DNA from: Candidatus Melainabacteria bacterium
GTDB taxonomy: Bacteria > Cyanobacteriota > Vampirovibrionia > Obscuribacterales > Obscuribacteraceae
Length of the DNA: 64,000 nt
Assembly (NCBI GenBank): GCA_016716405.1
Contig: JADJWK010000001.1
Coordinates: 2,418,001-2,482,000 of the forward strand
Direction of reading: 5' to 3'
The position numbers and the translations under genes are program-made. Below the pieces are notes generated by a model. That model saw only the letters and a program-made list of their open reading frames with translations. It was not told the origin of the DNA and searched no databases. Below, piece by piece: positions 51,226-59,331 of this stretch (the first letter of the stretch is position 1; each line of letters opens with the position of its first letter).

Positions 51226-53316
51226 ATGGACGAGTCCAGCATTCTTTTATATGTCATTGGCGGCGGAATCTTAGCGCTTGTTTACGGCGGCTGGGCCGGC
51301 ATGAGTGTTCTGAACATGGCAGCCGGGAATGAGGAGATGCAGAAAATCGCCGGTGCTATCCAGGAAGGCGCCAACGCTTACATGAGTCGCCAGTATATGA
51401 CGATTCTTTTTGTAGGTATCGCGCTTGCTCTTATTATCGGATTCGGACTCAACTGGATTACGGCCGCCGGTTTCGTTATCGGCGCGTTGCTCAGCTCCCT
51501 TGCCGGATTTGTCGGGATGTTCGTCTCGGTGAGAGCGAACGTCAGGACCGCCGAGGCTGCTCGAAACGGTCTTGCCAGTGCCCTTAACGTCGCCTTCAAG
51601 GGCGGCTCGGTCACCGGTCTTCTGGTGGTCGGTCTCGGTCTCCTGGGCGTAGCGGGCTTCTATTTCGTCACCCGCAGTGTCGAGGCCCTGGTCGGTCTCG
51701 GCTTCGGAGCCAGTCTCATATCGGTCTTCGCCCGACTGGGCGGCGGCATCTACACCAAGGCCGCCGATGTCGGCGCCGACCTCGTCGGCAAAGTGGAAGC
51801 CGGTATCCCTGAAGACGACCCCCGTAATCCCGCCGTCATCGCCGACAACGTCGGCGACAATGTCGGCGACTGCGCCGGCATGGCTGCCGACCTCTTCGAG
51901 ACCTATGCAGTCACCGCCATCGCCACCATGCTTCTCGCCCACCAGGTGTTCCACGAGCAAATCGATGCCGGGACCGCCGGTATGGTACTGTCCTACCCGC
52001 TGGTTCTCGGAGCTGTCTCCATCGTCACTTCGGTCATCGGCGCCATGGCGGTGCGTGTCGGCAAGAGCAACAACATAATGGGCGCCCTCTACAAAGGTCT
52101 GATCGTGGCCGGATTGCTGGCCGCCATCGGCTTCTGGTTCGTCACCGATATGATGATGGGCGGTCTCAGCGTCAACGGCGAGCCCATGCCTACCTGGAAG
52201 TTCTACGCGGCCTCCCTGGTCGGTCTGGCAGTCACGGCTCTGATCGTGTTCATCACCGAGTATTACACCTCCACCAGTTTCAGACCGGTCAGGCACATAG
52301 CCAAAGCTTCCGAGACCGGCCATGCCACCAATATCATCGCCGGGCTGGCTATCTCCATGGAGTCTACCGCTTACCCGGTCCTGGTGATCATCGCCGGTAT
52401 CCTGACCTCCTATATTCTTTGCGGAGTTTTCGGAGTCTCTCTGGCTGCCATGTCCATGCTCAGCATGGCCGGTATCATCGTCGCCATCGACTCTTACGGA
52501 CCGATTACCGACAACGCCGGCGGGATCGCCGAGATGGCCGAGCTTCCCAAAGAGGTGCGAGAGGTGACCGATCCCCTCGATGCCGTGGGCAACACCACCA
52601 AAGCGGTCACCAAGGGCTATGCCATCGGCTCGGCCGGTCTTGCTGCCATCGTGCTATTCAGCTCTTACACCCAGGAGCTCAATGTCGCTATCCACAAAGC
52701 CGGCGGCACGGGCGATATCTCCTTCGATCTCTCCAACCCGTATGTGCTTGCCGGACTCTTCCTGGGCGGTCTCATTCCCTTCCTCTTCTCGGCGTTCGCC
52801 ATGGAAGCGGTGGGTAAGACAGGCGGTATGGTCGTGGAAGAAGTGCGTCGGCAGTTCAAAGAGATCCCCGGGATTATGGAAGGCACCGGCAAGCCGGACT
52901 ACGCTCGCTGTGTCGATATCGTTACTGGCGCTGCCATCAAGCAGATGGTCGCCCCGGCGCTCTTGCCTGTCTTGACCCCGGTGGTCATCGCCGCCCTCGG
53001 CTACCTCTGGCTTTCCCAGGCACTGCCCGGTGAATACGCAGCAGCCAAGATCCTTGGCGGCGTGCTCGTGGGCAGCATCATCACCGGAATCTTCGTGGCG
53101 ATCTCCATGACCTCCGGCGGAGGCGCCTGGGACAACGCCAAGAAGTATATCGAGGACGGGCACCATGGCGGCAAAGGATCAGAAGCCCACAAAGCAGCCG
53201 TCACCGGCGATACCGTAGGCGATCCTTACAAGGATACCGCTGGACCGGCGATAAACCCGATGATCAAGATCCTCAACATCGTCGCGCTGTTGCTGGTCGC
53301 CTACCTGATCAGATAG
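51226..53316 (+). CDS. hppA: Membrane-bound proton-translocating pyrophosphatase (K+-independent type)
   Basis: 696 residues, about 15-16 membrane segments. Catalytic blocks DVGADLVGKVEAGIPEDDPR, NPAVIADNVGDNVGDCAGMA and the late TGDTVGDPYKDTAGPAINP are all present. The region GNTTKAVTKGYAIGSA has Lys where K+-dependent enzymes have Ala, so the potassium-independent class is predicted. It uses pyrophosphate hydrolysis to pump protons outward. The GNAT-like gene follows by eight bases, probably in the same transcript. Confidence 0.95.
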   Translation: MDESSILLYVIGGGILALVYGGWAGMSVLNMAAGNEEMQKIAGAIQEGANAYMSRQYMTILFVGIALALIIGFGLNWITAAGFVIGALLSSLAGFVGMFVSVRANVRTAEAARNGLASALNVAFKGGSVTGLLVVGLGLLGVAGFYFVTRSVEALVGLGFGASLISVFARLGGGIYTKAADVGADLVGKVEAGIPEDDPRNPAVIADNVGDNVGDCAGMAADLFETYAVTAIATMLLAHQVFHEQIDAGTAGMVLSYPLVLGAVSIVTSVIGAMAVRVGKSNNIMGALYKGLIVAGLLAAIGFWFVTDMMMGGLSVNGEPMPTWKFYAASLVGLAVTALIVFITEYYTSTSFRPVRHIAKASETGHATNIIAGLAISMESTAYPVLVIIAGILTSYILCGVFGVSLAAMSMLSMAGIIVAIDSYGPITDNAGGIAEMAELPKEVREVTDPLDAVGNTTKAVTKGYAIGSAGLAAIVLFSSYTQELNVAIHKAGGTGDISFDLSNPYVLAGLFLGGLIPFLFSAFAMEAVGKTGGMVVEEVRRQFKEIPGIMEGTGKPDYARCVDIVTGAAIKQMVAPALLPVLTPVVIAALGYLWLSQALPGEYAAAKILGGVLVGSIITGIFVAISMTSGGGAWDNAKKYIEDGHHGGKGSEAHKAAVTGDTVGDPYKDTAGPAINPMIKILNIVALLLVAYLIR

Positions 53317-53324
53317 AGTCAGCC

Positions 53325-53747
53325 ATGCAGATCCGCATCGCCAACCGCCAGGACGAGAAGAAGATTCGCGCTCTCGCCGAGGCGGTTGCCGGATCCGCCG
53401 GCAGGGAATTCGACCTGCAGGGCGCGGACAACGACCTGATCAATGTCGAAGCGAATTACTTCGGCAAGCAGGGGCTCTTTCTCGTCGCTGATCGCGATGG
53501 CGAGATCGTCGCCGCCGGCGGTGCCCGAGCGAAGTCCGAGGATGTTCTCGAGATCAGCCGTTTCATTGCCGTAGATGGCGAGGCGGAGCGAGCCGACATC
53601 GAAGCGGAGATGCTCAGGGTGATTGTCGAGTTCGCACCGCGAATGCTTTATAGCGGTATCGAGTGTAGTGCTGATCTGGACCGCAATCTCCTGGAGAGCA
53701 GCGGCTTCGATCGGTCGGGCTGCCTGCAAGTGACTCCTGATTTCTGA
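53325..53747 (+). CDS. GNAT-like acetyltransferase
   Basis: 140 residues, the size of a single GNAT domain. IRIANRQDEKKIRALAEAV at the N-terminus and the strands LFLVADRDGEIVAAGGARA and ILEIS-like VLEISRFIAVD are GNAT-style, but the acetyl-CoA loop (QxxGxG/A) is poorly conserved. Starts eight bases after hppA and ends 15 bases before the convergent kinase gene. Substrate unknown; it may be a degenerate member. Confidence 0.55.
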   Translation: MQIRIANRQDEKKIRALAEAVAGSAGREFDLQGADNDLINVEANYFGKQGLFLVADRDGEIVAAGGARAKSEDVLEISRFIAVDGEAERADIEAEMLRVIVEFAPRMLYSGIECSADLDRNLLESSGFDRSGCLQVTPDF

Positions 53748-53762
53748 TTTCTTCCAAGTGCT

Positions 53763-56144
53763 TCAGGGACCGGCCGGGACATAAGGAATAATCTCCACCG
53801 TGCCTTCGTCTTCGCCGCGGTTGATGGTGCAGTCAGGCAGCTCTTTTCTGAGCCTCTCCAGACCACGCGGGGTGAGCTTGTGACAGTGCGAGACGCTTAT
53901 CGACCTGAGATTCCTCATCTTCTTCAGGTTTCCGGTGGCGGTTCCCTCGATGAGCGAATTGTCGAGAAATAGAGTCGCCACCGGAAGCGGGGGCAGCCGG
54001 CTCATCAGCTCATCGTCGAGATTCGTGTCGCGCAGCGCCAGGACGGTGAGATCCAGACCCGCGAGAGAGTCGATCGAGTCCTCGCTCAGGCAGTGACCGG
54101 CCAGCCTGAAATCCCTCAGGCGAGGCAAGCGCGAGAGAAAATGAAGCTCGCCCTCGCCCAGCCGGCGATCGCAGAAGAGATAGAGAGCGGTGAGATTGGT
54201 CAGGTTTCCGAGTTCGTCCGTGCCCCCGGCTTCGAGCTGGTTGATGCTGATCTCGAGAACCGCCAGTCTATCCAGCCCCCTCAGCCTTGCGATCCCGTTT
54301 TTTTCCGAGAATCTCTGGTCCGCTCCCCGCAGGCATAGCCAGGTGGTGGTCCGGACACCAGCAATTGCCTTCAGTCCTGCATCGCTTATTCGGCAGTCCA
54401 TCAGGCGGATTTTTCTCAGGCCGGAGCCGGCCGCTTTCTCGAAACAGGTTCCTTCCACGGGCAGTCCTTCCAGCTGAATCTCGGTGAGACCGGTGCCGTC
54501 CAGGAGTCCTTTCAGGTCCTGGTCGGTGAGATCGAGGTGCTCATTTTCCGGCACGCCTCTCGGCTCCCCGAAAAGAATCTGGGAGCTGCTCATCGTCCCG
54601 GTCGAGTTCTTGATCCAGAGGCTCGTCAGATTCAGAAGCTTGATCCACTTGAGACTCTCTCTCGTGATAGCCGGATTGATCAGGCGTAACTCCTTGATTC
54701 TTCCGGCATCCTCTCTGCGCACGAGCTTCTCGATATCAGCATCTCTGGTGGTGCTTTCCGATGTCGCGATGGTGCCGTTGCGCTGGAAGACGAATGCCTG
54801 TAGCTCATCGTCGGTCGCCGGCTCGGTGCTCAGAAGGCTGGACGTGACTGTCTTGTCCGGTAATAGATCCAGTTTCCTGGCTGGTTGCATAAGCGATAAG
54901 CCCACACAAGCAGCTAGCAGAAGAGCGGCGACACCACAGGCGGAATAGACAGCTCTTGTCAATCGCGCCGTCCCGGCCGGAGGCAGGGAAGCCAGACTGC
55001 CGGCGAGCTCGGGCTCCCCGGCCTGCTGCGCGGGCAATGCCGGCTCGATGGGCAGGTCCGCAAGTCGCTTTTCCAGTTCTTCCATGGAAGCCGGTCTCAG
55101 ATCTCTGTCTTTGGCAAGGCAGGCGATTACTATCCGGGAAAGGGCTCTTGCGAGCTCATCGTTGCCCGCGATAAGAGTAAGATCCGGGGGAGGGCTGCCG
55201 GCGTGCATGGCAATAAGCTCGATATGGTTTTCGGCCTCGAATGGAGGATGTCCTGTCACCATCTCGTAGATCACGCATCCCAGGGAGTAGATTTCGGACT
55301 TCTCATCGTATTCGTGTCCCCGCGCCTGATCCGGACTCATATAGAGCGGCGTCCCGGCTATCTCGATATTCTCAGCGCTCTGCTTTCGGTTTCTGGTAAG
55401 CGCTATGCCGAAGTCGAGAATTCTGGCAGCAGGCTCTGCGCTCTCGGCATCAGTCACGATTATGTTCGCCGGCTTTATATCCCGGTGATAGACGTTGCGA
55501 TCATGGGCATATGCGAGACCGGAGCATACGGATCTGGCAACCGCTACAGCCAGGGGGATCGGCAGGGTTCCCTCGACCGCCAGCCGGCTGGCAAGTGTCG
55601 TGCCTCCGGACAGCTCCAGAACCATATAGGGAGTGCCATCGCTTGTGGTGCTGAAATCGATGACCGGCACGATGGCGGGGTGGGTCAGGGACGCCAGTAT
55701 CCTGGACTCGTTCTGGAAGGCCATGATCTTTTCCGGATCGTAATCGGTCAGGATTTTGACCGCCACGGTTTTCTTGAGGTTATTGTCCCAGCATGCGTAG
55801 ACCTGGGAGGATGCTCCACTCCCCACCAGCTCGCGGATCTCGTAACGCTCATAGGGGAAGGTTCCAGCATCGAGATTTTCAGACCTTTCGGAGTCTGATT
55901 CCGATTCTTCGCCTTCACAGTCGCAAAGCGACGAGGCGAAAACCCATTGCGTGAATGAGCCTGATCGGCTGGCTCTTCTCGTTTTGCCGCAGCGCGAGCA
56001 AGGCGGGTTGTCGCCGGCAGACCCGGCCCGGCGCTCGGGCTCTTGATCTTGCGAGAGCCGGCACTGGCAGCGAATGATCCACTGGGTAAGCGAGCCGGAA
56101 GCGTCATCACCGGTGGTTCCACCGCACTTCGGGCACCTTGACAT
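53763..56144 (-). CDS. Ser/Thr protein kinase with two zinc ribbons and a leucine-rich-repeat ectodomain
   Basis: 793 residues. Duplicate N-terminal motifs: CPKCGGTTGDDASGSLTQWI and CSRCGKTRRASRSGSFTQWV, each a CxxC followed by an Arg/Ser-Gly-Ser-(L/F)-TQW stretch (about 4-65). Kinase about 95-360: VGSGASSQVY, VAVKIL, HRDIKPANI, LDFGIAL, all intact. Membrane segment near 395-415 (VAALLLAACVGLSLM), then about 370 residues with at least eight LRR-like units (LTEIQLEGLPVEG, LRKIRLMDCRISDAG, LTALYLFCDR). Ecto-LRR plus cytosolic kinase is the receptor-kinase layout. Last gene of the 58221-53763 run, ten bases after GGDEF. Confidence 0.9.
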   Translation of the reverse strand: MSRCPKCGGTTGDDASGSLTQWIIRCQCRLSQDQEPERRAGSAGDNPPCSRCGKTRRASRSGSFTQWVFASSLCDCEGEESESDSERSENLDAGTFPYERYEIRELVGSGASSQVYACWDNNLKKTVAVKILTDYDPEKIMAFQNESRILASLTHPAIVPVIDFSTTSDGTPYMVLELSGGTTLASRLAVEGTLPIPLAVAVARSVCSGLAYAHDRNVYHRDIKPANIIVTDAESAEPAARILDFGIALTRNRKQSAENIEIAGTPLYMSPDQARGHEYDEKSEIYSLGCVIYEMVTGHPPFEAENHIELIAMHAGSPPPDLTLIAGNDELARALSRIVIACLAKDRDLRPASMEELEKRLADLPIEPALPAQQAGEPELAGSLASLPPAGTARLTRAVYSACGVAALLLAACVGLSLMQPARKLDLLPDKTVTSSLLSTEPATDDELQAFVFQRNGTIATSESTTRDADIEKLVRREDAGRIKELRLINPAITRESLKWIKLLNLTSLWIKNSTGTMSSSQILFGEPRGVPENEHLDLTDQDLKGLLDGTGLTEIQLEGLPVEGTCFEKAAGSGLRKIRLMDCRISDAGLKAIAGVRTTTWLCLRGADQRFSEKNGIARLRGLDRLAVLEISINQLEAGGTDELGNLTNLTALYLFCDRRLGEGELHFLSRLPRLRDFRLAGHCLSEDSIDSLAGLDLTVLALRDTNLDDELMSRLPPLPVATLFLDNSLIEGTATGNLKKMRNLRSISVSHCHKLTPRGLERLRKELPDCTINRGEDEGTVEIIPYVPAGP

Positions 56145-56154
56145 AAACGGATCC

Positions 56155-56862
56155 TCAGGCTGGCGCGAAGCCGAACAGGTTGCCTCCCCGCTCCATCATC
56201 ATGTCGCAGGCCAGGTCGGATCTGGCGATCAGCTCTTTCCAGTCGAGGGCATGCTGAGGAAAGCAAGCGATGCCTATGCTGGCCCTGAGTGGGATCTTGT
56301 ACTGTCTGTACTCGAAGCGAAAATACTCGTAGTTCTTCCTGATCTCCTCCGCCACCATGGTGGCGGCAGGGCCGTGATACTCGGGCAAGATGATCACGAA
56401 TTTCTCGGATCCGTACCTGCCGACGATGTCGATACCCTGCTCGACATATCTGGTCAGGTTCTCTCCAATACTCTTGAGCAGCCCGTCTACGGCCATGACG
56501 CTGTACTGGGCGCGGACACTGCTCAATTCATGAAAGCCGACCACCAGTATGGACAGCGGGCGGTCATACTTCTGCGCCCTTCGCACCTCGAGCTGGAGCT
56601 GGCGCATGCTGAATTTGAAGCTATAAATCGACGGGATCTCGTCGTCGAAAAGATAGATTCGCTCCTGCTCCGGCGTCTTATCCGCCCTCTCTGCTATAGG
56701 CATGCTATAGAGAGTCCGCTGGGGAGGCGTCACGGCTTGCAGGCGCTGGGTCTTTCTCCCTTCCTGGCTGCGCACCTCACTGAGGCGCTGGTGAAATTTG
56801 TTGTCAGAGATAATATCGTCGGAGGGCATGGGGATACCGGGAAAAGCGCTTCTGCTCCCCAT
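56155..56862 (-). CDS. GGDEF-like domain protein with degenerate active site
   Basis: 235 residues from ATG 56862 with GAGGGA seven bases upstream. The last ~165 residues are a GGDEF fold (RPLSILVVGFHEL, DGLLKSIGENLTRYV, IGIACFPQHALDWKEL), but the signature is YGSEKF instead of GG(D/E)EF: the second Gly is Ser and the next acidic/Glu pair is Glu-Lys. Diguanylate cyclase activity is thus unlikely; c-di-GMP or GTP sensing is possible. The first ~65 residues contain no known domain. Sits between the protease and the LRR kinase in one transcript. Confidence 0.8.
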   Translation of the reverse strand: MGSRSAFPGIPMPSDDIISDNKFHQRLSEVRSQEGRKTQRLQAVTPPQRTLYSMPIAERADKTPEQERIYLFDDEIPSIYSFKFSMRQLQLEVRRAQKYDRPLSILVVGFHELSSVRAQYSVMAVDGLLKSIGENLTRYVEQGIDIVGRYGSEKFVIILPEYHGPAATMVAEEIRKNYEYFRFEYRQYKIPLRASIGIACFPQHALDWKELIARSDLACDMMMERGGNLFGFAPA

Positions 56863-56908
56863 TTGTTCCCTCTGTCAGAAAAACTGAAACCGGGCGCCTC
56901 CGGCAGCT

Positions 56909-57886
56909 TCAGAAGAAGCAATCGGGGCTCAGTGAATAGAGACCGGCAAGGCTTGCCCTGTCCGAGTCCGAGATGGACTTCGCCTGAAGCCCGCCCGAGA
57001 CGTCCGCCACGGCGGTCCGGCACATGTACATGAGATCCTGACGGTTGGGGCTGTGGGGAAGACCGAGGACATGCCCGAGCTCATGGGCGGTGACTGCTTT
57101 CAGGAGCTGACTGGCATCAGGACCGTCGAGCTTCTCGTGCATCTCCAGGCAGATGAAGACAACAGTGGGCCTCGCCCCTGATCGAGGGGGATAATAGGTC
57201 CAGCCGGCGTAGCCGTGCAGGCGCCGGCAGAAAAGGACGATCACATCGGCATCGTCGCTGCTGTCGACAGTCCGGTAGTCGAGAAGTTTCGCTTCCCTGG
57301 CGAAGTCCCAGGCTTCCAGTCCCTGCTCGACTTCAGTTCTCATCTCGTCACGGTAGAGGGGGCACGAATCGGCCGACTCTAGGAATCCCGGTCTGGCAAT
57401 CTCGCTCACCATCTCATTTACAGTTGCCTGATCGAGCTCTCTGTCGGTATATCTCTCGGGGAGCATCTTGCCCGGGCTTATATAGATCTTGACAGGCATC
57501 CGCTCGGGACCCCAGCGCATCAACCCTGGTGGTCTCAGATGCGGCTGCAGGCAGGAGTAGGGGCTGATTCTGTAACGGCTGAAGAGCTTCTGCGAGGCGA
57601 TGATATGCCATTGATCAGTCGGTGAGGTCATGCAAACTGTCTGGGTGAGAGCCACCTTTGCCAGGTCTTTCCGACCCAGATTCAGTTCGGTGAGGCCCAG
57701 GAGGCATCGGGCTCTGGCATTGCGAGGCTGGCGTTCGACGGCGCTCTGCAATGCCGTCCGTGCTTTCGTGTAGTCGGCTCTGTCGAAAAGCTCGTAGCCT
57801 CTGGTGTCTTCGCCATAATTCCGCCCCGAGCATGACGAGAGTGCGAGACAGAGAAGCAGGAACATGCAACAGATAAGACGGGGCAT
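56909..57886 (-). CDS. Lipoprotein metalloprotease (matrixin-like zincin)
   Basis: 325 residues. Signal with lipobox ALSSC, so lipid-anchored and extracytoplasmic. A TPR-like helix pair follows (ARTALQSAVERQPRNARAR, about 40-75), then a zincin domain: HELGHVLGLPHSPN matches HExxHxxGxxH and the DLMYM segment supplies the Met-turn of metzincins. The C-terminus ends YSLSPDCFF. Matrixin/astacin-like proteases cleave proteins outside the cell. The EF-hand gene lies five bases upstream in the same unit. Substrate and regulation unknown. Confidence 0.85.
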   Translation of the reverse strand: MPRLICCMFLLLCLALSSCSGRNYGEDTRGYELFDRADYTKARTALQSAVERQPRNARARCLLGLTELNLGRKDLAKVALTQTVCMTSPTDQWHIIASQKLFSRYRISPYSCLQPHLRPPGLMRWGPERMPVKIYISPGKMLPERYTDRELDQATVNEMVSEIARPGFLESADSCPLYRDEMRTEVEQGLEAWDFAREAKLLDYRTVDSSDDADVIVLFCRRLHGYAGWTYYPPRSGARPTVVFICLEMHEKLDGPDASQLLKAVTAHELGHVLGLPHSPNRQDLMYMCRTAVADVSGGLQAKSISDSDRASLAGLYSLSPDCFF

Positions 57887-57891
57887 CGGGC

Positions 57892-58221
57892 TCAGAGAAA
57901 GCTCAGGATCAGCTTGAAATAGGACTCCAGATCCTGGCGCGAGATGCCGTCTGGATCTTGATCCGTACCTTCGTCGAAGCTGTCAGCGATCGCCTGGCGA
58001 TTGTTGATCAGAAAAGCGATGAAGGACTTCTCTCTGTCCGAGGTGCCGGGGGATTCCAGAGCCGCCACCAGCTCACTGTGGTCGATGAATCCGTTGCTGT
58101 CACGGTCGAGCTGATCGAAGGCGAGATAAGCATAGGTCTTGATCTCGCTGAACTGCTCTTTCATGTTGGCGCTGGCATATTGATTGAACCAGGCGTTGTC
58201 GGATCCGTCGTACTGGGACAT
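57892..58221 (-). CDS. EF-hand calcium-binding protein
   Basis: 109 residues from ATG 58221 with AAGGAG seven bases upstream. One clear EF-hand loop, DRDSNGFIDHSE, with liganding positions filled (D, D, N, F-backbone, D, E), at about residues 38-49, and a second poorer one, DQDPDGISRQDLE, near the C-terminus. No signal peptide seen. It is the first gene of a four-gene minus-strand unit (EF-hand, protease, GGDEF-like, LRR kinase). Calcium sensing for that unit is an inference. Confidence 0.8.
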   Translation of the reverse strand: MSQYDGSDNAWFNQYASANMKEQFSEIKTYAYLAFDQLDRDSNGFIDHSELVAALESPGTSDREKSFIAFLINNRQAIADSFDEGTDQDPDGISRQDLESYFKLILSFL

Positions 58222-58295
58222 CAGTGCTCCTTTTTCGAATCGGTCTTGACGCGGGCAAGCTCTTAACGGATTATACTGGTATCGAATGGCGAATG

Positions 58296-58336
58296 ATTAG
58301 ACGACGGAATAGACGACTAATTAGACGACTTATTAG
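58296..58336. repeat. 12-bp iterons between the EF-hand operon and FKBP gene
   Basis: ATTAGACGAC-type units start at 58296, 58308, 58320 and (partial ATTAG) 58332, exactly 12 bases apart. Sequence differs at one or two positions: the second is AATAGACGAC. Located in the 156-bp divergent gap between the EF-hand gene (starts 58221, minus) and the FKBP gene (58378, plus). A cooperative regulator-binding array is the likeliest reading. Confidence 0.7.
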
Positions 58337-58377
58337 CAGATTGGCCGGAAGCCGGGCGGGCATCTGAGAGGACGATT

Positions 58378-59001
58378 ATGCATCGGCATGCCAGACAGAG
58401 TACTGTTTTCTTACTAATTTCATCCGTTCTGTTTCTAGGTGGTTGCTCTTTGTTCGGCGGCAACAAAGAGGAAGCCTCCCGGGACGATCAGATAATCGGA
58501 GTGTCGGGAACTCCCAGTCTCACAGGGCCGAAGAGCTTCCGGGAAGCTCCCAAGTATCTGGACAACAAGAAATTCAATCGTCAGTCCGATTACAGGGTGA
58601 CTCTGAATGCGCCTCCAACGGGCGGTGGCGGAGTCGATGGCCGGGAGGAGCAGAAATTCGTCAGTGCTCCGGGCGGCATCAAGTATGCCGACATCGAGGA
58701 AGGTCGTTTTCTCAAGCCGTCCCGCAAGGGGACTATCGTCTATGCCCACCTGACCGGTTTCTATGATGACGGCACTAAGTTCTACAGCTCCCTGGACAAA
58801 GGCGTGCCTGTGAAGTTCCGCCTGGGCGAGAATCAGATCGCAACAGCCATCGAAGTGGGCATGTCCGGTATGAAAGTCGGCGGCACGAGAACGATCAAAG
58901 TGCCCAAGGCTCTGGCCAGAGGCAATCGCGGTGACGGCGAGCCCCTGCCCGCCGGTCGCAATCTGATCTACAAAGTCATGCTCCTGAGCGGCGGTCTCTG
59001 A
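58378..59001 (+). CDS. FKBP-type peptidyl-prolyl isomerase lipoprotein
   Basis: 207 residues. Lipobox SVLFLGGC near residue 22 makes it lipid-anchored. A Ser/Asp-rich linker precedes the ~110-residue FKBP domain: IKYADIEEGRFL, VYAHLTGFYDDGTKFYSSL, FRLGENQIATAIEVGMSGMKVGG and the closing LIYKVMLLSG. Isomerises X-Pro bonds of exported proteins. The FKBP pocket tyrosine and Asp are present (Y, FYDDG). Probably a periplasmic folding factor. The iterons lie 45-80 bases upstream. Confidence 0.9.
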   Translation: MHRHARQSTVFLLISSVLFLGGCSLFGGNKEEASRDDQIIGVSGTPSLTGPKSFREAPKYLDNKKFNRQSDYRVTLNAPPTGGGGVDGREEQKFVSAPGGIKYADIEEGRFLKPSRKGTIVYAHLTGFYDDGTKFYSSLDKGVPVKFRLGENQIATAIEVGMSGMKVGGTRTIKVPKALARGNRGDGEPLPAGRNLIYKVMLLSGGL

Positions 59002-59037
59002 GCACCGGCAAATAAGCATACAAAAGGTAGAAACCGT

Positions 59038-59318
59038 CCGCCCTGTGGAATATTGGAATGGGCGGGTTTGCCAGAGCTGTTGGCGAGGCTGCCCGGTATC
59101 GATAACAATCGGTCGGCGAAATGCCTCGAGGCATGACAGCGCGAGATTTAATGATGGGCTGCCAAGTGGGTACCAAAAGTTCACAATTCGACCCTAGACT
59201 CTTAATGTCGCCATCAGACAGGGTCTTGGCTCTCCCTCCAGCCCGCCCCTTTAGGACCAAGACCCAACTTACTATGATTGCGTGCTCACTTTCAAAAGAG
59301 TCGAACGACGGTTCGACT
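59038..59318 (+). promoter_or_regulatory. Inverted-repeat cluster in the 330-bp gap after FKBP
   Basis: Four structures in 59002-59331: CCGCCC/GGGCGG hairpin (59038-59065, maybe a terminator for FKBP); perfect palindrome ATGCCTCGAGGCAT (59121-59134); GGGTCTTGG (59221-59229) paired with CCAAGACCC (59257-59265); and AGTCGAAC-GACG-GTTCGACT (59299-59318), a hairpin 14 bases before the next ATG. No gene was found in the gap. Confidence 0.6.
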
Positions 59319-59331
59319 TGAGGGCTTCTGT

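Noticed and set aside
58246..58277. Promoter TTGACG...TATACT before the FKBP gene
   Set aside because: The spacer is 20 bases, too long for a normal sigma70 promoter.
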